Shown one piece after another: positions 17,284-25,431 of a stretch of 39,346 bases of DNA. This DNA comes from CAG-303 sp034172985 (GTDB lineage: Bacteria > Bacillota > Clostridia > Lachnospirales > Lachnospiraceae), in assembly GCA_034172985.1 (NCBI GenBank), contig JAXFDY010000195.1:1-39346 (forward strand), given 5' to 3'. How positions within the stretch are numbered: the first letter of the stretch is position 1; each line of letters begins with the position of its first letter. The translations under genes and the position numbers were made by a program. A model generated the notes under the pieces. The model had not been told where the DNA came from. It saw only the letters and a program-made list of their open reading frames with translations, and made no database searches.

Positions 17284-17955
17284 CTACTTCCTACTGATTT
17301 TATAGCCGACGCCTCTGATGGTTTCAATAATATCACCTGCTGATCCAAGCTTCTGGCGAAGGGTACGCACATGGACATCCACCGTTCTAGTCTCTCCATC
17401 AAAATTATATCCCCATATTTTCGATAATATTTTATCTCTCGTCAGCACCATATCCATATTATCCAGAAAATAATTTAAAAGCTCAAACTCCTTGTAGGTA
17501 AGTGCTACCTCTTTGCCATCCACCTTGACAATATGTCTGGAAGGACTTACATACAAATTTCCAATTTCATAATCCGTATCCATTTGTTCCGGAACGGTAC
17601 GTCGCAACATTGCTTTCACTCTTGCGATTAATTCCATCATGCCGAAAGGTTTGGATATATAATCGTCAGCTCCGGCATCCAGACCGATTACCTTATCATA
17701 CTCGCTTCCCTTTGCAGTGAGCAGAATTACAGGAATCTTTTTTAATTTCTTATCACTTCTTATCTTTTTTAATACACTTAATCCATCCTCATCCGGCAGC
17801 ATAATATCCAACAGCAAAAGACTTGGAACACTGTTCTCAACAGCCTTCCAAAAATCAGAAGCCTGTTCGAAACCACTTGTCTCAAGTCCTGCACTGTTGA
17901 GTGTATATACTACCAGGTCTCGGATATTTTTTTCATCTTCAACCAGATATATCAT
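17284..17955 (-). CDS. phoB: PhoB/PhoP-type response regulator (OmpR family)
   Basis: DNA-binding response regulator, 223 residues. The receiver domain has the acidic pair Glu6-Asp7, phosphoacceptor Asp50 (LLLLDIMLP), Thr80 and Lys102 (SKPF), all intact. The C-terminal winged helix (residues about 130-223) shows EFELLNYFLDN and RTVDVHVRTLRQKLG, typical of OmpR/PhoB regulators. GAGG lies 8 bases before the ATG. It sits between phoU (18 bases upstream) and phoR. Its likely targets include the TTTAAC-type boxes at 18690-18728 and 23216-23255, which would make the phoU-phoB-phoR operon autoregulated. Confidence 0.93.
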   Translation of the reverse strand: MIYLVEDEKNIRDLVVYTLNSAGLETSGFEQASDFWKAVENSVPSLLLLDIMLPDEDGLSVLKKIRSDKKLKKIPVILLTAKGSEYDKVIGLDAGADDYISKPFGMMELIARVKAMLRRTVPEQMDTDYEIGNLYVSPSRHIVKVDGKEVALTYKEFELLNYFLDNMDMVLTRDKILSKIWGYNFDGETRTVDVHVRTLRQKLGSAGDIIETIRGVGYKISRK

Positions 17956-17973
17956 ATTATTTTCCTCTTTTTC

Positions 17974-18615
17974 TTATTGACATTTTTCGTGGACACCTGT
18001 TATGGAATAGGCCACCCACTCCACGATATTTGTTGCATGATCTGCAATACGTTCAAAATATTTTGCGACCATTAATACATCCGTCAAATATTCTCCGTCT
18101 ACCTGATTTGCTCCTATCATCTCTATAATTTCCTTCTTAATTCTGTAGAACAAATCATCCACTTCGTCGTCACGTTTTTCCACAATTCTTGCAAGCTCCA
18201 AATCATGCTTCACAAAAGAATCGATACTCTCCGTAACCATACCGGCTGTAGCCTTAGCCATTTTTTCCAGATCTTCCATCTTGACAGTAACATGTCTCAG
18301 GTATTTGGACATTTCTGCGATATCTAGCGCCTGATCACCGATTCGCTCCATATCCGAAATCATTTTCAGAGCAGAAGATACTTCCCGCAAATCTGTAGCA
18401 ACCGGCTGCTGCATCAGAAGCATCCGCATGCACATGGCCTCAATCGCTCTCTCTTTTTCATTGATTTCATTCTCAAGTCCTACAACCTTCTCATATAAAG
18501 TTTCATCCTCCTGGATGGACTTAATTGCAGTTGTGATGGCATCTTCACACAAAGCTCCCATCTTGATCAGCTCCACATTCAATTCATCCAGCATATCATC
18601 AAATCTGTTTCTCAT
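17974..18615 (-). CDS. phoU: Phosphate signalling protein PhoU
   Basis: Peripheral regulator that connects the Pst importer to the PhoR kinase. From ATG 18615 it has 213 residues with the two three-helix PhoU repeats; the metal-binding type motifs are seen as ISDMERIGDQALDIAE and AKYFERIADHATNIVEW near residues 77-92 and 182-198. AAGGAG sits 5 bases before this ATG. In-frame ATGs upstream (as far as 18669) lack a ribosome site and would fall near the promoter. Loss of PhoU in other bacteria makes the Pho response constitutive, which is family knowledge and not shown here. Confidence 0.95.
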   Translation of the reverse strand: MRNRFDDMLDELNVELIKMGALCEDAITTAIKSIQEDETLYEKVVGLENEINEKERAIEAMCMRMLLMQQPVATDLREVSSALKMISDMERIGDQALDIAEMSKYLRHVTVKMEDLEKMAKATAGMVTESIDSFVKHDLELARIVEKRDDEVDDLFYRIKKEIIEMIGANQVDGEYLTDVLMVAKYFERIADHATNIVEWVAYSITGVHEKCQ

Positions 18616-18671
18616 CTTTTCTCCTTCTATCCGCCATATCTCTGCTACTGGCATTTTCTCTATCAGCAAAT

Positions 18672-18728
18672 ATAATATAGCTCAAAGAAGTTAAAGAGAC
18701 ATCAGTCATATGTAAAATATAAGTTAAA
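18672..18728 (-). promoter_or_regulatory. Pho-box promoter of phoU-phoB-phoR
   Basis: On the minus strand TTTAAC (18728-18723), TTTTAC (18717-18712), ACTGAT (18706-18701) and TTTAAC (18695-18690) are spaced exactly 11 bases apart, one helical turn. The last is followed after 12 bases by a -10 TATTAT (18677-18672). No good -35 is present, as expected for an activator-dependent promoter. The boxes resemble the TTAACA repeats bound by Bacillus PhoP. The first box touches the sseB-like gene's stop codon. Confidence 0.75.
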
Positions 18729-19517
18729 CTATTCCGATATGTTTTGACAAAATCTCTGGTCGATAGCATTAATATGCTGCTCGTTCAAAAGCACACCGAT
18801 TGTACCCGGATTGATAATAAATCCATTTAATCCCGGCATCTTTACAGTCTTGATTTTATCAAAGTCAAGAATCATAAATTTCGTGGTTCCCTCCTGGGAA
18901 GAAAAAGCAGTAAATTCATTGATATCAGTAAAAGCAGGGATAAACACTTCTCCATTATTACTTTTCACCTGTAAAAATGCAACTTTCTTATTTCCTTCTT
19001 CGTCCTCTTCCCCGATTTCTTTTGATGGCACAAGATAACGTGCTCTGGCAATATTTACCATCATTTCTTCTTCAAACTGTCTGACAATCATTTTTTCTTC
19101 ATTTGTCTCAGCAGTCCTTACTGCCTGCATAAAATACATCATGCTGATCTTCAAAGTAGGATTTTCCACTGGCTGAGGTCCGTTTCCATCCGGCTCTTTC
19201 TTCTTGATAATCTTGTCCAGTTGAATATTATATTCCTCTTCACCGCGAAAACTCACCATATTGATTCCATCCATAATGAGAGACGAAAGATATCCCAGTA
19301 TCTGACTTCTTGTAAATACTCTGACAGATAATAGCATCTTATCTTCTTTGTAAGAATCAACAAATGTTTTTGCATCTGCCTCATTCAAAAAAATAAACGC
19401 CTTGTCATCATAAGTTACTTCGTCACATTCTGCATAAGGCATTTTGGTGTAATCACAAAAGATCGCATAATAATTATCAATTGTTGGCAATTTTTTTATA
19501 AATTCCTGTTCTGTCAT
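18729..19517 (-). CDS. SseB-domain protein of unknown function
   Basis: A cytoplasmic protein of 262 residues with a clear SseB-like C-terminal half (VAFLQVKSNNGEVFIPAFTDINEF, then GFIINPGTIGVLL). The N-terminal half (AFIFLNEADAKTFVDSYKEDKMLLSVRVFTRSQILGYL) looks like a diverged copy of the same fold, joined by an acidic linker around residues 120-180. No catalytic residues are apparent. AGAGG lies 5 bases before the ATG. It lies between the pst terminator and the phoU promoter; readthrough into phoU is possible, as no terminator separates them. I do not know its role; position alone suggests but does not prove a link to phosphate control. Confidence 0.8.
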   Translation of the reverse strand: MTEQEFIKKLPTIDNYYAIFCDYTKMPYAECDEVTYDDKAFIFLNEADAKTFVDSYKEDKMLLSVRVFTRSQILGYLSSLIMDGINMVSFRGEEEYNIQLDKIIKKKEPDGNGPQPVENPTLKISMMYFMQAVRTAETNEEKMIVRQFEEEMMVNIARARYLVPSKEIGEEDEEGNKKVAFLQVKSNNGEVFIPAFTDINEFTAFSSQEGTTKFMILDFDKIKTVKMPGLNGFIINPGTIGVLLNEQHINAIDQRFCQNISE

Positions 19518-19600
19518 TATTTCCTCTCATTCCGCCTACCCGGCAGTATACATAGTTTATTTTCTTTATTTTACTTCATTATGACAGCTTTTACAAGTAA

Positions 19601-19651
19601 AAAATACAAAAATGCCACCGGCGGGAAAAGTACAGGTGTAACCGGTGGCAT
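19601..19651 (-). terminator. Terminator of the pstSCAB operon
   Basis: On the minus strand ATGCCACCGG (19651-19642) pairs perfectly with CCGGTGGCAT (19621-19612) around a 20-base loop. It is followed by TTTTGTATTTT (19611-19601). It lies about 90 bases after the pstB stop. Confidence 0.9.
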
Positions 19652-19742
19652 AAAACATATATTGTGATTTATCTCACATCATAAATATTAACTTTTTATT
19701 GTTAATTGTAAAAGCAGACTTTTGTTAAATATATGTATATTT

Positions 19743-20498
19743 TTAACCAAAACGTCCTGTGATATAATCTTCTGTCTTCTTATTTTTAGGCATAGAGAAA
19801 ATCTGCTCTGTAGCACCAGTCTCAATCACCTCACCGAGAAGGAAGAAGGCTGTAGTATCGGCAACTCTGGTTGCCTGCTGCATATTGTGCGTAACGATAA
19901 TAATTGTATAGTCATCTTTCAGTTTCAATGTAAGATCTTCTATCTTTGAAGTAGAAATAGGATCCAGGGCACTGGTAGGCTCATCCATCAGAAGTACTTC
20001 CGGCTTAACTGCCAGGGCTCTCGCAATACACAATCTCTGCTGCTGCCCGCCGGAAAGACCCAATGCTGATTTTTTCAGTCTGTCTTTCAATTCATCCCAG
20101 ATAGCAGCATCCCTGAGAGATTCTTCCACAATCTGATCCAACTGTGCTTTATTGTGTATCCCATGAGTTCTCGGTCCGTATGCAATATTATCATAAACAC
20201 TCATTGGAAACGGATTTGCTTTTTGAAAAACCATACCTACCCGTTTTCTCAAAATATTTACATCCATGTTTTTACTGAAAATATCTTCTCCATCAAGACG
20301 CACATCCCCAGTAATAGAACATCCTTCTACCAAATCATTCATTCTGTTTAATGACTTTAAGAGTGTGCTCTTACCGCAACCGGATGGCCCGATAAATGCT
20401 GTCACTTCATTTGCTTTTATATTTAGATTAATATTTTTAAGTGCATGAAAATCTCCATAATGAAGATTCATATCCTTGATTGTAAACTTATCGCCCAT
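19743..20498 (-). CDS. pstB: Phosphate ABC transporter ATP-binding protein PstB
   Basis: ATPase of the high-affinity phosphate importer, 251 residues. Walker A is GPSGCGKST (37-45), the signature is LSGGQQQR, Walker B is VLLMDEPTSALDP and the switch histidine is in IIVTHNMQQA. The C-terminal region (FLLGEVIETGATEQIF) is typical of PstB rather than of generic ABC ATPases. GAGGAG precedes the ATG. It lies 13 bases after pstA and is the last gene before the operon terminator. Confidence 0.97.
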   Translation of the reverse strand: MGDKFTIKDMNLHYGDFHALKNINLNIKANEVTAFIGPSGCGKSTLLKSLNRMNDLVEGCSITGDVRLDGEDIFSKNMDVNILRKRVGMVFQKANPFPMSVYDNIAYGPRTHGIHNKAQLDQIVEESLRDAAIWDELKDRLKKSALGLSGGQQQRLCIARALAVKPEVLLMDEPTSALDPISTSKIEDLTLKLKDDYTIIIVTHNMQQATRVADTTAFFLLGEVIETGATEQIFSMPKNKKTEDYITGRFG

Positions 20499-20511
20499 AT
20501 CGTCTCTCCTC

Positions 20512-21363
20512 TTACTGATTATTTTTCTTAACCAGACAGCTTGCTGCCAGATTAGATAACAAATTCACTACTAACACTAACACCAGCAAAACTACTGCTG
20601 TACCATATGCCTGTTCCATAGATAATCCTTCATTAAATAACACATACATATGAACTGCCAATGTTCTTCCTGAACCCATCAGACTATCCGGAACTTTTGC
20701 CACAGAACCTGCAGTATAAATCAATGCCGCAGTTTCACCGATAATTCTTCCTACAGAAAGGATTACGCCCGCAAGAATCCCAGGAACAGCGGACGGTAAA
20801 ATTACCCGGAATACAGTTCTGAGTTTACCAGCTCCAAGTCCAAAACTTCCTTCGCGATACGAATCCGGAATCGATGTAAGAGCCTCTTCCGTGGTAGTCA
20901 TAATCGTTGGAAGTACCATAATCGCCAATGTAAGAGAGCCTGCCAATAAGGAATAATCAAACTTACATGCCACTACAAAAAACAAATATCCAAATAAGCC
21001 AAAAACGATAGATGGAATTCCGGAAAGAGTCTCTGCCATCAGGCGGACAACTTTAACCAGTTTATTTCCTCTTTTCGCATATTCTGCCATATAAATCGCA
21101 GAAAAAATACCGATTGGCACTGCAATGACAAGTGTCACCACTACAGTAATCAAAGTATTAATTAAAGCCGGTACAACCGATGCATTCTCACTTGTATATT
21201 TCGGTTCAAACATTTTCGGAGAAATATTCGGAATTCCCTTTGCCAGAATATAAACGACAATTGCAATCAAAGCGCCTACAGTCAGTATTGCTGCAATATT
21301 TACAATCAGTCGAATCAGCAGAGAAAGTTTATGATATTTAAAATCCATTTTTAATTTTTCCAT
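20512..21363 (-). CDS. pstA: Phosphate ABC transporter permease PstA
   Basis: Membrane-spanning subunit, 283 residues with about six hydrophobic segments. The binding-protein-dependent transport signature EALTSIPDSYREGSFGLGAGKLRTVFRVILPSA marks the loop that contacts PstB. AEYAKRGNKLVKVVRLMAETLSGIPSIVFGLFG is characteristic of PstA/PstC. GGAGG lies 6 bases before the ATG. It is 10 bases after pstC, in the usual C-A-B order. Confidence 0.96.
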   Translation of the reverse strand: MEKLKMDFKYHKLSLLIRLIVNIAAILTVGALIAIVVYILAKGIPNISPKMFEPKYTSENASVVPALINTLITVVVTLVIAVPIGIFSAIYMAEYAKRGNKLVKVVRLMAETLSGIPSIVFGLFGYLFFVVACKFDYSLLAGSLTLAIMVLPTIMTTTEEALTSIPDSYREGSFGLGAGKLRTVFRVILPSAVPGILAGVILSVGRIIGETAALIYTAGSVAKVPDSLMGSGRTLAVHMYVLFNEGLSMEQAYGTAVVLLVLVLVVNLLSNLAASCLVKKNNQ

Positions 21364-21373
21364 TCTTAACCTC

Positions 21374-22231
21374 CTACTGCTGTTTCGTTGCCTTATTCTT
21401 TACGACTGAAAATGTGAAGTCAATAATAAGAATAAATACAAATAATACAACTGCTGTAGCAATTAAAGCCTCTCTGTGAAGTCCTGCGGCATATCCCATT
21501 TCCATTACGATATTAGATGTGAGTGTCCGGACACTGGATAACATACTTTCCGGAATTGCTGCCGAATTACCTGCTACCATAATTAACGCCATAGTTTCTC
21601 CAATAGCACGCCCTACGCCCAAAATAATTGCTGAAAGAACTCCTGATTTTGCAGCCGGAACAATGACGCAGAAAACACTTCTTTCATGCGTCGCTCCCAA
21701 CGCAAGCGATCCTTCATAATAACTGGCCGGCACTGCATTCAAGGATGCTTCTGTGACATTGATAATCGTTGGCAAAATCATAATTCCCAACAGGATGGAA
21801 GCTGCCAGAATACCTTTTCCGCTTCCTCCATACAAATCCTGAATGATTGGTACGATAACCACCAGTCCGAAAAAGCCGTATACGATTGATGGGATGCCTG
21901 CCAAAAGTTCTATGGCAGGCTTGATAAAACGATAAATCTTCCGGTTGCAGAATCTTGACATAAAAATCGCTGTCAAAACACCTATAGGAATACCGATCAC
22001 CATTGCCCCAGCTGTCACATAAATACTGCCTAAAATCATCGGAAAAATTCCAAAGATATTACTTAATGGTTTCCATTCTTTTCCCAGCAGAAATTTCAAA
22101 GGTCCGATTTCAAAAATGGTAGGAATACCATTTGCAAAAAGGAAAATACAAATCAACGCCACTGCCACAATAGACATACAAGCTGCAGCCAAAAATATGT
22201 ATTTCATTATTATTTCTTTCACATTTTTCAT
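21374..22231 (-). CDS. pstC: Phosphate ABC transporter permease PstC
   Basis: Second membrane-spanning subunit of the importer, 285 residues. A first membrane segment (about 10-33) is followed by a short external loop, then the conserved AIELLAGIPSIVYGFFGLVVIVP and the coupling-loop motif ASLNAVPASYYEGSLALGATHERSVFCVIVPAA. It is shorter than some PstC proteins but complete. The start lies 22 bases after the pstS stop, with AGGA upstream. Confidence 0.95.
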   Translation of the reverse strand: MKNVKEIIMKYIFLAAACMSIVAVALICIFLFANGIPTIFEIGPLKFLLGKEWKPLSNIFGIFPMILGSIYVTAGAMVIGIPIGVLTAIFMSRFCNRKIYRFIKPAIELLAGIPSIVYGFFGLVVIVPIIQDLYGGSGKGILAASILLGIMILPTIINVTEASLNAVPASYYEGSLALGATHERSVFCVIVPAAKSGVLSAIILGVGRAIGETMALIMVAGNSAAIPESMLSSVRTLTSNIVMEMGYAAGLHREALIATAVVLFVFILIIDFTFSVVKNKATKQQ

Positions 22232-22253
22232 AAATTATCCTATTCCCGTTTCT

Positions 22254-23138
22254 TTACTTAACTTCTGACCATTTTGAAGTCTTACCTGTATAGATGTTCT
22301 TTACCTGATCTGATGTGATTTCATCAATATCATTTGACTTATTTACAATAACTGCAATACCATCCATAGCAATTGTTGTTCCTGTCAATTCTGCAGCTTC
22401 TTCGTCTTTCAGTTCTCTTGAAGCCATACCGATATCATATGTTCCTGCAATCGCATTTGTCATACCTGTTGTTGAATCTGACTGCTGCAACTCAATTTCA
22501 ATATCAGAGTTAACTTTTTCATATGCTTCGATTAACTTTTCCATAACTGGAGACACTGAGCTTGAACCACCTACTACAACTTTACCTGAAATACCTTCTG
22601 TTTTAACATAAGCTTCCGCATCGTCAGAACCGATATAACCTGCTTCATTGATAACTTCCTGTCCCTCTTTGCTCATGATGTAGTTTATAAATTCTTTCGC
22701 CGCATCACTTGCATCCTCTTTGGTTGCTACATTGAATGGTCTTGCTACCTTATACGAACCTGATTTTACATTATCTGTTGTAGCTTCCACTCCGTCAACC
22801 TTTAATGCCTTTACAGAATCTTTTAATGCTCCCAGAGAAATATATCCAATTGCACTTTCATTGCCTTCAACAGAAGTAATCATAACTGCTGTACTGTTCG
22901 TTTCCTCTGCTGTTGCAATGGTATTATCAACTTTATTTCCATCAGCATCTTTTTCTTCAATTCCAAACAGTTCAATGAAAGCTCCTCTTGTTCCCGAACC
23001 GGATTCTCTCGTGATAACTGTAATATTATCATTTGCTGCCTTTCCCTCACTGCCTGAATCTTGACCGCATCCTGTTAACCCTGTAACTAATGTTGCAGCT
23101 ACTAACATAGCAGCTACTATTGTTCTTGACTTTCTCAT
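22254..23138 (-). CDS. pstS: Phosphate-binding lipoprotein PstS with circularly permuted domain order
   Basis: Extracytoplasmic phosphate receptor of the Pst importer, 294 residues. A lipoprotein signal peptide ends in LTGC (Cys24). Residues 38-170 correspond to the usual second half of PstS (ITVITRESGSGTRGAFIEL, then AIGYISLGALKDSVKALKVDG, then FINYIMSKEGQEVINEAGYI). Residues 184-294 correspond to the usual first half (SGKVVVGGSSSVSPVMEKL, TYDIGMASRELKDEE, GIAVIVNKSN, IYTGKTSKWSEVK). Canonical PstS has these in the opposite order, and the break falls exactly between W-x-E-V and ITVITR. Phosphate-contact motifs from both halves are retained, so it should be functional. GGAGG lies 9 bases before the ATG. 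Confidence 0.93.
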   Translation of the reverse strand: MRKSRTIVAAMLVAATLVTGLTGCGQDSGSEGKAANDNITVITRESGSGTRGAFIELFGIEEKDADGNKVDNTIATAEETNSTAVMITSVEGNESAIGYISLGALKDSVKALKVDGVEATTDNVKSGSYKVARPFNVATKEDASDAAKEFINYIMSKEGQEVINEAGYIGSDDAEAYVKTEGISGKVVVGGSSSVSPVMEKLIEAYEKVNSDIEIELQQSDSTTGMTNAIAGTYDIGMASRELKDEEAAELTGTTIAMDGIAVIVNKSNDIDEITSDQVKNIYTGKTSKWSEVK

Positions 23139-23197
23139 GTGTTAAGTCCTCCATTCTGATTCTCTTCTTAAAATTTATTCTTTCTATCTGAACATCT

Positions 23198-23255
23198 ATA
23201 ATATATTTCCACCAGGTTAAATCCAAAAGCCACCTAAAGTTAATTATAAGTAAAA
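23198..23255 (-). promoter_or_regulatory. Pho-box promoter of pstSCAB
   Basis: On the minus strand TTTTAC (23255-23250), ATTAAC (23244-23239) and TTTAAC (23221-23216) occur at steps of 11 and 23 bases. TTTAAC is followed after 12 bases by TATTAT (23203-23198), identical in box, distance and -10 to the phoU promoter. A weak -35, TTGGAT, is 17 bases from the -10. This is the expected PhoB/PhoP target. Confidence 0.75.
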
Positions 23256-23306
23256 TCCCTGTCTATTTTCCGATAGTATTTTTTTCTATGATATGGTATG
23301 ATAAAG

Positions 23307-23335
23307 TTCAAAAGTGTAATACTTCTATAAATAAT
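23307..23335 (+). promoter_or_regulatory. Candidate promoter of the MoxR-DUF58-transglutaminase operon
   Basis: TTCAAA (23307-23312) and AATAAT (23330-23335) are 17 bases apart, about 50 bases before the MoxR gene. The match to consensus is moderate, and other AT-rich combinations in this gap are possible. Confidence 0.35.
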
Positions 23336-23388
23336 GTAATAGGTGTTTGCGAAACCCGTCATAATATGTAAATTACGGAGGTAATAAC

Positions 23389-24330
23389 ATGAACCCAAAA
23401 ATAATGGCTATAAATGAAGAAATAAATCAAATCGTAAGAGGAAAAGATGAGCTGATAAAAAAAGTTCTGGCTGCAATTTTTTGTGGTGGGAATATCTTAT
23501 TAGAGGATATTCCCGGTGTAGGAAAAACCACCCTTGCACTGGCTATTTCCCGTGTCATGAATCTGGATTATAAACGAATTCAGTTTACTCCTGATGTTCT
23601 TCCAAGTGATATTACCGGTTTTTCCATGTATAATAACAAAACAAATGAATTTGAATATAAAGAAGGTGCTGCCATGACAAATCTTCTGCTGGCAGATGAA
23701 ATCAACCGTACTTCTCCGAAAACCCAGTCTGCGCTGTTGGAAATCATGGAAGAAAAAAGGGTAACCGTAGACGGAATCACCCATTCCCTTCCGGACCCTT
23801 TTATTGTGATTGCCACAGAAAACCCGATTGGTTCATCAGGTACCCAGATGCTTCCGGAGTCCCAGCTTGACCGTTTTATGATCTGTATGTCTCTTGGATA
23901 TCCTTGTCATTCAGATGCTATCGATATTTTAAAAAATAATACTTCCGCCCTGCTGGCTGCTACGGAACCAATTCTTCATAAAGAAGATTTAATTGCCATC
24001 CAAAAAGAGGTCGAGAAAGTTTTTGTCCATGATTCCATATATGAATACATTGTAACCTTAACCGAAATAACCAGAACGGACGAGCGTTTTTCTTTAGGCG
24101 GAAGTCCCCGTTCTTCCCTTGCATTGTTAAACCTCTCCAAAGGAATGGCTGTGATGAATGGAAGGGATTTCGTCACCCCCAAGGATGTGGTTTTTGTCTA
24201 TCCGGATGTAATGGGCCACCGAGTAAAATTAAGCAGTCAGGGAAAAGCACTGGGAAAATCAGCAAAAGAAATTTTAAGTTCAATTCCTTCCTCTCTACCT
24301 ATGCCAATGACAGCTGATAAACCGAGATAA
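23389..24330 (+). CDS. MoxR-family AAA+ ATPase
   Basis: AAA_3-type ATPase of 313 residues. Walker A is IPGVGKTT (residues about 43-50), Walker B is LLLADEINR, followed by TSPKTQSALLEIMEEKRVTVDG, and sensor 1 lies in VIATENPIG. MoxR proteins act as chaperones that mature or assemble partner complexes, usually alongside DUF58/VWA proteins. GGAGG precedes the ATG. The DUF58 gene starts 14 bases after its stop, and a transglutaminase-type membrane protein follows, which is a widespread three-gene set. The client is unknown; the neighbours suggest envelope work. Confidence 0.92.
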   Translation: MNPKIMAINEEINQIVRGKDELIKKVLAAIFCGGNILLEDIPGVGKTTLALAISRVMNLDYKRIQFTPDVLPSDITGFSMYNNKTNEFEYKEGAAMTNLLLADEINRTSPKTQSALLEIMEEKRVTVDGITHSLPDPFIVIATENPIGSSGTQMLPESQLDRFMICMSLGYPCHSDAIDILKNNTSALLAATEPILHKEDLIAIQKEVEKVFVHDSIYEYIVTLTEITRTDERFSLGGSPRSSLALLNLSKGMAVMNGRDFVTPKDVVFVYPDVMGHRVKLSSQGKALGKSAKEILSSIPSSLPMPMTADKPR

Positions 24331-24344
24331 ACAAGGAGTGCGTT

Positions 24345-25421
24345 ATGTTTCACATTGCTTTTGAAAAAATTCATCTAACCAGTTGTATCCGCTATCTGAT
24401 TCTTTTGGGAACGGATTTGGTATGCCTGTGGTTTTTTCACAGTTATCTTACTATGATATTTTTCATCATTCTTCTGTGTCTTCCGCTATTAAGTGGAATT
24501 TGTGCTTTTCTTGGTTTAAGAACTCTCACCGTTTCTCTTCATGGGCACTATTCAGTACTGCCATATGGCACACCAAATATAGTAGATATCAAAATAACAA
24601 ATCACCAGTTTTTTCCTCTTTTTCACCTGACGGCAGATATTTCGGAGGAAAACTCCTTTCTGAACCAGACCCGTATTTTCACCCGCAAACATTATCGTCC
24701 AAGCCGGATTTGGGGAATAAAAAAATGTAAAAGACTCGAAGAGCACAGTTCGATTCGAAAACGTGACTGTATTCTTCTGCCTCGTGAATCAATCATGATT
24801 CCTTACACCATTTGCCATAAAGATTGTGGGCAGGTACTTGTGCATATTTCAGAAGTACATCTTACAGATTTTTTTGGATTCGTAACTCTAAAAAAGGACG
24901 TTCATATAAATAACACTTCCCTTTATGTACCTCAGCCGAATGCAGAGGACATTCTGGAAACATCCGTCTTTCAAAAAGATTTTCAGAAAAAAGGTTCTGA
25001 CAGTCCGGAACTATTTCAGATCCGGGAATATATTCCCGGTGACAGGATCAGCCATATTCATTGGAAACTTTCCAGTAAATGTAATCGTCTGATGGTTAAG
25101 GAATTTGAAAGCCAACAGGGTGGGCAGATTTCTCTTGCCATAGAATTGTACAATGAGACTGTAAATGGTCAAAACTCCATCAATCTCCTTTTGGATTGTT
25201 TTTATCATACGATTCTTTATTTTCTCAGCCTTCACTATCAGATTACCGTGGGTTTCTGGAGTGTCGATAGCAATCAGCTTTGCACCCGTATGATTGCCAA
25301 TGAGAATATGGCTGAGGAACTCTTTCAGGACATTGTATCCGAAAAAACTTATCACCAGAAACATCTTTTAGAGGAAGTATTAACACCGGAAGAAAACTTT
25401 GTGATTATGAATCAGGAATGA
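24345..25421 (+). CDS. DUF58 domain membrane protein
   Basis: Protein of 358 residues with two N-terminal hydrophobic segments (about 14-50) and a cytoplasmic remainder. The DUF58 signature is the stretch FQIREYIPGDRISHIHWKLSSKCNRLMVKEFE at residues about 224-256. The C-terminal part resembles a von Willebrand factor A fold, but I see no complete MIDAS motif. AAGGAG lies 6 bases before the ATG. Members of the family are nearly always encoded beside a MoxR ATPase, as here. Confidence 0.88.
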   Translation: MFHIAFEKIHLTSCIRYLILLGTDLVCLWFFHSYLTMIFFIILLCLPLLSGICAFLGLRTLTVSLHGHYSVLPYGTPNIVDIKITNHQFFPLFHLTADISEENSFLNQTRIFTRKHYRPSRIWGIKKCKRLEEHSSIRKRDCILLPRESIMIPYTICHKDCGQVLVHISEVHLTDFFGFVTLKKDVHINNTSLYVPQPNAEDILETSVFQKDFQKKGSDSPELFQIREYIPGDRISHIHWKLSSKCNRLMVKEFESQQGGQISLAIELYNETVNGQNSINLLLDCFYHTILYFLSLHYQITVGFWSVDSNQLCTRMIANENMAEELFQDIVSEKTYHQKHLLEEVLTPEENFVIMNQE

Positions 25422-25431
25422 GGTGTCAGTT

